The position numbers and the translations under genes are program-made. 64,000 bases of DNA, taken from NCBI GenBank assembly GCA_905221605.1, contig CAJNDS010002451.1, positions 99,501 to 163,500 of the forward strand, read 5' to 3'. The notes below the pieces were generated by a model. It was not told where the DNA came from and ran no database searches. It saw only the letters and a program-made list of their open reading frames with translations. This stretch comes from Symbiodinium natans. Lineage: Eukaryota; Sar; Dinophyceae; Suessiales; Symbiodiniaceae. Shown piece by piece: positions 40,809 through 49,161 of this stretch; the first letter of the stretch is position 1; each line of letters opens with the position of its first letter.

Positions 40809-42497
40809 GGTGTAGGTCTTTGAGTGCACCTTCAACCTTGAAAGCCTCACACTTCTTATGTGCTGCAATCCAAGCGCACCTGAGGCTTCCGCCAACCTCA
40901 AGAGCCCCAGAGCTTGCTGGTAACGGCTTGTCTGTTCTGTCCCCTTTGAGATGTGAAGCCGACCCCCATGTTTTGAAGAGAGGCCCCGGCTTTTCGGTCT
41001 TTCCACCGGATCCAGCCCCTGCACAGAACGTGGGGAGATCGGGACAAAATCAACCCTAAGCCCTAGGGTTTAGGGTTCAGGGTTTGGGGCTGAGATGGAT
41101 GAGGTCCAACGAAGAGGGGCTACAGGTCTGCGAGGAGCTTTGCTTCGAGAACTTGCATCCCCACCCCATCTACTAGGGGGAAAATCGGCTCCCCAGATCA
41201 TGCCCTGAATCCTAAGCACTAACTCCTAAGCCTTAAACCCTCAACCCTCAACCCTAAACCCTAAACCCTAAACCCTAAACCCTAGAAGGCCCAGTGTGAG
41301 CTATGCAAGGCACCTTCCCTGTGCTGAACTCCGACAAGGCGGATCCACAAACTCTCAAGTCACCGGAAGGGTCAAAACCCCTAAACCCTAAACCCTAAAC
41401 CCTAAACCCTAAACCCTAAACCCTAAACGAGTCGAAGTCTTTCTCAACTTCAGGACTTCAGGCTTTGGGGCTCAGGGTTTCTGGATATTCGATTTTGAAT
41501 GGCCTGAGGGCTCTACTACCGATACACCTCAAACCCGAAACCTACTGAAACCATGTTTTGGGAATTTATGAGCACACGAACCGTGTTGGGACCGTATGGG
41601 TAGACGTAAAAAACTGTTTAGGGGCTGTCTTTTATACGTGAATTACACCCCAGACCCACCCTCGAAGCAGCGGAACCCCCGGCAAAGCTTCAAAACATGC
41701 AACGCAAAGCCCCGCTACCCCCAACAAACCCAAGAACCTTAAACCCCTAAACCCCTAAAACCCCCAAACCTTTGAACCCTTGAACCCTTGAACCCTTGAA
41801 CCCGTAAACTCTGAAGCTCTTAAACCCCGGAGCCGCCTAGCAGCAGCTCACGGCGCGCTTCTTCGAGCTCCTGACGGCTCCAGGGCGCTGAAGCTTCTTC
41901 CGGGGTTTAAGGGTTTAGGGTTTAGGGTTTCGGGGTTTAGGGGTTTAGGGGTTTAGGGTTTAGGGTTTAGGGCTTCGGGAATACTTCAGCACACCCCAAA
42001 CCCATACCCCTTAACCTATGAAAGGAGAATATAAGGAAGGATTTTACCATACCCCTGTATTTCTTTTAAGGGGTATGCCCAAGGGGTATGTTGAATATGT
42101 CTTAGATTTAAGGATTAGGGTTGGGGGCGTCCGAGTTTTGGGGGGTCCAGTAGTGTATGGAAAGAGCGTAGGGGTAGCCAATCGTGTGCTCAAAACCACC
42201 TCAGATTTCGGGCGCTTTTAGGCTTCCAAATGTGTTGGGTCCTCTTAGAGAGATCTTTCACAGCAGGATTCCGTATGAAAAGAAGCTCTAAACCCTACAC
42301 CCCAAATCCGAAACCCTAAACCCTACACCCTAAACCCTAAACCCTAAACCCTAAACCCTAAACCCTAAACCCTAAACCCTAAACCCTAACCCTGACTTTA
42401 AAGAAAAGAACAGACCCCACATCCTGGCCTTGGCTTTCGCGCGCAGTTCCTCCCGCAGCGCCTGGAGAATCAAGGCATTCAAATCCCTAAACTTCCT
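40809..42497. repeat. Spacers with telomeric patches of both orientations
   Basis: C-strand patches at 41,228-41,284, 41,380-41,428 and 42,285-42,392; G-strand at 41,905-41,975. CCCTTGAA octamers (four) lie at about 41,772-41,803. No gene recognised. Confidence 0.7.
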
Positions 42498-42598
42498 GGT
42501 TTAGGGTTTAGGGTTTAGGGTTTAGGGTTTAGGGTTCAAGGTTTAGGGTTTAGGGTTGAGGGTTTAGGGTTTAGGGTTTAGGGTTTAGGGTTCAGGGT
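42498..42598 (+). repeat. TTTAGGG array (about 14 units)
   Basis: Near-perfect with TTCAAGG and TTGAGGG variants. Confidence 0.95.
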
Positions 42599-44164
42599 CT
42601 TACTACGGAATCAGGGCAGGTATGTCTCATTCCCGGCGTCCCTACTTAGAACCAGCAAGTACACTGAAGAGAAGGTGCAGCGATTTCTTGGGCTTACGAT
42701 GTTCTACATGCATTTACGAGGAAAGCACCGCAATGGGCATCGGAAAAGCGGTTAGACTTAAACATTCGACCGCTTACGAAGGCTTCGTTGGGAATCGGAA
42801 TCTTGCATGCCCAGAGCTTCCTTCTAGGGTTAAGGCCAGTCGAGCCAGAGTGCTGCTTTCTTTTTGTTGCCACCATGTTGTGGAATTGGCAAAGGCAGAA
42901 GCTCTTACAGTCATGGGGGATTTGGGCCTAGGTTCAGCCGTGTTTTAGCCCTCAACCCTAAACCCTCAACCCTAGACCAGAGGTCTCAGGCGCTCACCTG
43001 CTCTTCTTTGGCGAGCGCTGCCTCGCTGGTGGAGTGCTGAATCCTAAACCCCCAAGCCCCTTTTCACCCGCAAAACCCTCAACGCCCCAACGCCAAAAAA
43101 AAACCCTAAACCCTGAATCCTAAAACCAAACCCCAAACCCTTAAACCGTAGACGCCAGGGGACCGCACATGAGGCAAGCATGTCGATCCCTGACCCTAAA
43201 CCCTGTAGCCTAAAGCCTAAAGCCTTACCCCTTCGGAAGGCTAGCGCTTCACGACAAGCACCCAGTGGCCCACATAGGGCCCGAGGGCTTCAGACTTGTG
43301 GACTCGGAGGGGCCTCCGCGAAAAGGGCACCAGGGTTTAAGGCTGTCCAGATTGTTTGCCCAAAGAGCTCACCTCGAAACCCGACACCCTCATCCTTCTA
43401 CCCTGCGCCCCAAAACCCTCAGCCCGAAAAACTCAGGAGGCCGCTCGCTCAGCCGGTGGTGCAGATTTAGCCTTTCCAAGATGCAAGGCACAAAGACACC
43501 CAAACCCTAAACCCTAAACCACCCAGAACGCACAAGCGGAACCTTGGCCCTTTCCACCTCCAGACCCCACTCAATCTCCGCTGCATCAAGCCCTGAATAC
43601 CACAACGACAAGTCGCACGATGTTGCCCTAAACCCTAGACCCTAAACCCACAACACTAGATGAGTTAATACGGTCCTTCCCTGAAACACTAAACTTGGGC
43701 TTATGCCAACAGTCCTTAATAGGGATTAGAGTACCCCCTACTCGTACAAGGGGGGACATCCCAACCCTAAGACCCTAAACCCTGAACCAACACATGAAAC
43801 CTCAAAACCTGAGTCATTCCTGCGCGGCCTCCAACTGCAGCGACTGCAGGCTGTCGTCCGCCTTGCCGAAGCTACCGGGTTTAGGGTTTAGGGTTGGTTA
43901 GAAGTAGGGTTATCAGATATAAGGTAAGGTGAATTGGCAGTTACAAACCCACTTAGAACTACGGCCGAAGGATTTTAGGTTACAGATTAGAGGTTCCAGG
44001 GTAGGGCCAAGATCCTTCAAAGCCCTCAAGCCCCGAACCCTGAACACCTAAACCCTAAACCCAACAACCCGAAACCCTAAACTACGACAACCTTCGGCCT
44101 GCTTCAGCAAGCTGAAGATACTGGCGCTCTTCGACGGCCGTTCCGCCTCCGGCGCCTTAGCGGC
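42599..44164. other. Spacer region with a family A copy
   Basis: About 1.6 kb with scattered C-strand patches. 43,692-43,764 is a family A element (CAACAGTCCTTAATAGGG ... GGGGGGACATCCCAA). 43,890-43,960 is a weak family B relative. The 108-aa + ORF at 42,622-42,948 has unbiased composition but no domain that I recognise. Confidence 0.5.
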
Positions 44165-45130
44165 TTAGGGGTTTAGGGTTTCGGGGTTTGGGGTTTGGGG
44201 CTTTAAGGTTTAGGGTTTAGGGTTTAGGGTTTAGGGTTTAGGGTTTAGGCTTTGGGGGTTGGGGTTTGGGGCTTGGTGCTTACGATTTCGGGTTTACGGT
44301 TTGGGGTTTGGGGTTTAAAAATTGGTGTTTAGGTATTAAGCTCTTACCATCACTTAGTTGTCCAGTAACCTGGGTGAATAAAAGCAAACCTTTGGGATTA
44401 TGAGGGGATTATACTGCCCCAAAAAGGATAAAGGTTACCTACTCTACTACTAGGATCATAGGGATGTAAATCCCTTGAGGGTTTGAAGGTTCAAGGGCGA
44501 CGCTGAGCCCCCTGAGCCTTGATGGCTTCAAGTTTCAGGTAGGCTTGACCTAAACCCTAAACCCTAAACCCTAAACCCTAAACCCTAAACCCTAAACCCT
44601 AAACCCTAAACCCTAAAAGGGTTTTGGGGACGGAGATTCTGTGGTTGAGGCTCCAGTTCAGACTCAGATCTGATTGGAGTTTTTTGAAGACTCGACGGCC
44701 CCCTTTCTCCAACCTTAAACCTTAAACCCTAAACCCTAAACCCTAAACCCTAAACCCTAAACCCTAAACCCTAAACCCTAAACCCCCTACGTCCGAAACT
44801 CCCACAGCCACAGGAGCTCATCAAAAGAACCCTTAGCATTGGGATGTCCCCCCCCTGACACTAACAGCTCCTTAATCATAGGGTTGGCTCAGAAATAATT
44901 ATAGTTATAGTAGGGTGTACTATGCTCCCTAAAAAGAAGCTGTTAGGACATAAGGGCAACATCCCAAGCTTAGCCCTAAACCCTAAACCCTAAGCCCTAA
45001 ACCCTAAACCCTAAACGCTACACCCGAAACCCTCACACAATGCACTTACCATGGCCGGGACCGTTCGCAGTCTCTGCAGCTCTTCGCTGGCTTGGCCAGC
45101 CAAAGCCTCTGCTGCGCGAGCCGAACGTTG
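44165..45130. repeat. G-strand then C-strand telomeric arrays with a family A element
   Basis: TTTAGGG/TTTGGGG at 44,165-44,330; CCCTAAA at 44,550-44,620, 44,713-44,785 and 44,973-45,030. Confidence 0.85.
44839..44967. repeat. Inverted-repeat element, family A (reference copy)
   Basis: 129 bp from TTGGGATGTCCCCCCCCTGAC to AAGGGCAACATCCCAA. The arms also contain CTAACAGCTCCTTAATCATA and AAGAAGCTGTTAGGACATAA as inverted partners. Non-coding; the flanks both contain TTAGC, a possible 5-bp target duplication. Confidence 0.75.
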
Positions 45131-45133
45131 CTT

Positions 45134-45275
45134 GGTTTAAGGTATAGGGTTTAGGGCTTAGGGCTTAGGGTTTAGGGTTTAGGGTTTAGGGTTTAGGGTT
45201 GGGTTTAGGGTTTAGGGTTTGGGGTTTAGGGTTTAGGGTTTGGGGTTTAGGGGTTAGGGTTTAGGGTTTAGGGTT
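45134..45275 (+). repeat. Last TTTAGGG array of the window
   Basis: About 20 units. To the right no array of more than two telomeric units is found through 64,000. Confidence 0.95.
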
Positions 45276-46540
45276 GCTTACGTTTCGAAAGTAGCTCTTT
45301 GTTACGGCTACCAATGAAAGTATCTTCATATTGAGCCGGATTCAACACCTTTGTTTTGATGCGAAGGGCGCAGGAAGCTCTGAAGATGGCGTTTCCTTGT
45401 AACATCTGGGGTCTTCGGTTTGTGTGCGGAATTTAAGAAACGTCTCTAGATTTGCGACCGGACATTGACATGAGGGCCTGCCAAATCATACTAATACATT
45501 GACTTCTTATGCATCTTCTCAATTTTGTTGTTTTGTCTGCAAAAGCTAAGAACCTCCCGAAAAGACTGCAATCCCCAAACCGGCCACTGAGTTCCTCACC
45601 CGACATTCTGCAAGGTGTTCGGCAAACATTGTTTCCAGCTCACAGGAGCCAAAATGCTGCCATCAGCGGGCATATCCTGGTACACACCCAAGCTGGCTCG
45701 AGCTTCGCATCACGTCATGCCAATGATAACCTCATTGCCTTTCCGACTGACATGCCTCGTTGTGGCCTCTAGGTTTAGTTCGCTAAACCAAGACATAGCC
45801 TATGTGAATAACAAACATGACAGCTTCGCAATGATAGATACCTCTTGTCCAACACGACCAACTGCAACAAGCCAAGCAGTGACGTTGATTGCGCGAAAGA
45901 CAAAAACACGAAAGGCCCACCGGAACACTGACTTGTGATCGCCCAAGACTGCCGGCACAAGAATTAGCCGGCCTTGACGTAAACAAAGGCTCGTGCACGG
46001 AAAGCACCCACAAGGTTTTCAGCTGTTCACACCGGCAAAAGGCTTGGAATGACATCCCGGAGCCCCAACAAATGCTTGAGGCAGGAATGCACTTGATGTT
46101 AACGCGCGCCAGAACACCTAAGGTGGGAGTGGGCGATCTGGCAAGATCGCACATTTCATTTCTGAGCTGCTGCGCAAGCAGAATTTTCGTGCTCATTGCT
46201 CGTTAGGATGTACTGGCATGGGTTTAGGGGAACTTCCTCTGCTCATTTTCTCCGGCAAAGCTTCGGTGGTACTCTCCATGGCCTCTATCTTCCACATATG
46301 CAAAACTGTCCTTCCCTCTATGTCAACTCCATTATCTAGAGACAACATGTCCTCGATGCTGGAGATGCTAAAACCTCTTTTGGGCCTATGTTGTATATAA
46401 GTCTGCACAACTTACAACTCAAAAAGAAGGACAGGACCACGACTTTTGGTCTGCGCGACGCTGGCTCGGATGTTCCATGGGGCGTTGCACGAAGTCACAT
46501 GCGTTCCCAGGCCGCGGTCTTGCCCAACGACTTTTGATGC
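45276..46540. other. Unassigned region, small ORFs only
   Basis: About 1.26 kb with no telomeric repeats. Minus ORF 45,783-46,196 (137 aa, Cys-rich) and + ORFs of 60-107 aa overlap one another. None shows a domain that I recognise, and none has a convincing ATG context. Confidence 0.4.
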
Positions 46541-47400
46541 TGATGCCCCCAAACAAGACTTCCAAGAAGAGAAATGGATGACATGGCAAAGATCATTGAT
46601 TGGTTACCAAAGATTATTAATTGTAAAATCCCAGAAATTATTTGGAAATGATCCCAAATGCAGGAATTATTAAGATGTAAACTTCTGGATGCCCAAAAAA
46701 CTAAAATAAATGTTGATAGAATCCTCCAAATATAGGATCAAAGAAAAGTGTATTAGAATGAAGATCACCCAATATTAAAAGAAGTGTACCAAATAAGATT
46801 GGCAATATTAATAAAAGCATGAAAGCTGCAATCAAGAAATTCCAAGGAAATAATGGGATAGTCTTTAATGTCAGATAATAAGATCTCAGATTTAGAATTG
46901 TTGTCCAAAAGTTAAGAGACGTAAGACGAAGATAGACCAGAGATTAATCCAAATATAAGATTTCCTGTGCTTGAAGGTGATAAAGTCACAAAAAAAAAAA
47001 AATAATGGTGGAAAAAATGTTCATCCTGTACCACCTCCAAATTCTGAGATAGAAAGATAAGGAAAAGATATGAAAGCAAAAGAATTAAGAAATTATTGAC
47101 TCTAGGACCAGGATAGACCACTTCTTGAAAGATAGGTACAAAATAATTTCCAAATCCTCCAAACAAGCCAGGCATTACTAAAAGAAGATCATAAGAAAGC
47201 CATGCAATGTAATCCTTATGTTGTAGAAGTTCTCGGAAGATATAATCCTATTTCCTGATGATATAATTCTATTCTTAAAAGGACTGATATTAATGTTTCG
47301 GAGATTCCAAAGATGAATCCAGAATAAATAATAAATTCCGGGCCGTAAAGATAATACCTCTCACGAACAAGGAAAGCAAAGTAGTCATAAAAAAATTGCA
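46541..47400 (-). pseudogene. cox1: Nuclear copy of mitochondrial cox1 (NUMT), decayed
   Basis: Cytochrome c oxidase subunit I is a haem-copper membrane protein of mitochondrial complex IV. Reading the minus strand from about 47,356 downward gives its landmarks in the right order, in shifting frames: FGISETLISVLLRIELY (about 47,310-47,260), ITLHGFLMIFF (about 47,210), MPGLFGGFGNYFVPIFQ (47,175-47,125), VVYPGPRVNNF, SEFGGGTG (about 47,045), LSPSSTGNLIFGL (about 46,960), PILFGTLLLILGDLHSNTLF (about 46,780), FFDPIFGG, FFGHPEVYILIIPAFGIIS (about 46,700-46,645) and NQSMIFAMSSISLLGSLVWG (about 46,605-46,545). Roughly the first 60% of the protein is represented. At least four frame changes and several stops prove it is not functional here. 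The block is markedly more AT-rich than both flanks. Similarity ends sharply at about 46,541. Confidence 0.92.
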
Positions 47401-47768
47401 AACAATGTAGTTTTTTTGCCGTAAGGTGTTGCAGGCCGGACTTCTGTGGGAAGGCGCAGCTCCGCAGCATCTTTCCGCAAGCAACCCAAAGTCCTTTTCG
47501 CAAGTCAGAGCTCTGCAAAGTCCACCTCTAACTCGATTTGGCAGCTTTTACCGGAAAGGGCAACAGATTCGGTGGTTGGAAGCAACAAGTCTTGTAGAAG
47601 GGCAAAAGCGCCCAGCAAAAGTAACATGGACGATTTAGAGTTTGCATACCTGACGGCGGACGGCTTATACTTCTCACTTCTAAAAAGGTTCATTTTGTTT
47701 TGAGTATGTTGGTTCTTTTTCAAAGCATCTTTGATCGTTGCCTTAAATGCCCTTGGGTTGGATCTTAA

Positions 47769-47935
47769 CGTGGCTGAAGTCACGCAGAGAAGCATGCAGC
47801 TTGAACAGCGTTAAGAAGCTTGAACGACATGTCTTAGCTTGGTGAGTTTTTGCTTTGGTGCGCGAACAATCTGTGCATTTGGGGTTCTTGGCTTTTAGTT
47901 TTAAATGGCAGCGAAGCTCTAAGAGCTTCCACACC
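47769..47935 (+). repeat. Left LTR-like direct repeat
   Basis: Shares CGTGGCTGAAGTCACGCAGAG, AGAAGCTTGAACGACATGTC, TTAGCTTGGTGAG and TGCGCGAACAA in order with 55,053-55,240, with indels between. The same strand and distance fit an LTR pair. Confidence 0.6.
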
Positions 47936-49161
47936 AGTTTCCACCAACCAGTGTTGTAATGTCTAATGCTTAGATGCCCGTAGGAAAAACCAGTTTAACT
48001 TAGTCCGCTTCTGATCCCAGAGTGCCGGCATTTGCAAGACCAGAAGGGCGTTTGAAAGAGTTAGCAAGCTTGGAAAAGTGGCTGTTTAGTGTTTTAAAGG
48101 CGGCGTTTTCGGACCATAGTCGCATCACGTTGATGATTCAGAGCTTTGGTAAAGGCTTGGACATTGTTGCGGTTGCGACGCAAGAAGGTTTGTTTGGTAA
48201 CTTGCTTGCGTATGAGGCAGCTTGTGCGTAAGTTTCTTTGCAAAGTCGAGCTGAAGCAATGTTACTGCGTGCCATGTTGATGGCAAGAACGTTTCAGCTT
48301 CGGTTACTGATACTGTTCGACAAATCAAGATCGCGTGGAAATGTTGTTAACGCAGTTGGGTTGGAATTGACTAACAGTGATCAGCTTACTTTGCTTATTA
48401 GTTTGTGAAACCTGTGGGTCTTATTGTGCGTTGAACATTAGCGGAGACTCTTTATGGAACTGCATGGTTATGGTGCAAAGCATGCATTTGGCCTGTATAC
48501 TGAAGAGGCAAGTGAGCATTCACTCTGAACGTTGCAGCGGATGAGTGGGATGGTCAGTTGCTTGCAGCAAAGGGTGGTGGAAAGGAACAGAAATGGAAGG
48601 TGGACGTTGTAGCAAGTAAGGTCAATGCCACCAGTTCTGTTAGTTTTGCAAAACTAAATAAAGTGTGGACAGTTTGGCCACATCTGGGGGTCTAGACTGG
48701 CAAAGAGGTCTGCAGAAAGGTTTTTTTCGCCAAAGAAGTTCTTGAAAAGTCAAGCGGAAAGGGCAAGCTGCGATGTTCGATAAAAGAAGTTGGGCATGTG
48801 GTGGTTCGCAGAAGCGGGCGGGGATGAGACCTTGAAGGGGAACCAACTTCCGCTTAGCCGAGAACCGAGAGGTCTTATGTCAGCCGTTGCTCCAGTCAGT
48901 TTGAAGACGTTGAGATCTGAGTGGGGGCCTTAGACGCTTCGAGCTGTGTGGTAACCCGGAAAATCGCTTGAGCAGTTGCATCATGACGAAATTGTGCCTT
49001 GTGGGGGCTTGTTACTGCAGCAAATGGCGCCGGTTCCGTTTCTAGGACGTTGTTCTGCGTGAACGCACGCGGAATGAAAAGGGAGTCATCAAGGATGTGT
49101 TTGCAATGGTTGGTCGGTTGGGTTGGCGAGTTGTGTTGGATGAAGGGGAGGGCGTGTGTGA
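47936..49161 (+). pseudogene. Decayed gag/protease region of the Copia-like element
   Basis: Coding-like fragments occur in changing frames: 48,022-48,231 (ARPEGRLKELASLEKWLFSV, Gag-like helical composition), about 48,525-48,690, and 48,999-49,200. Stops and frame changes prevent a continuous ORF. I do not recognise an intact zinc knuckle or aspartic protease motif, so the Gag assignment rests mainly on position before the integrase. Confidence 0.5.
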
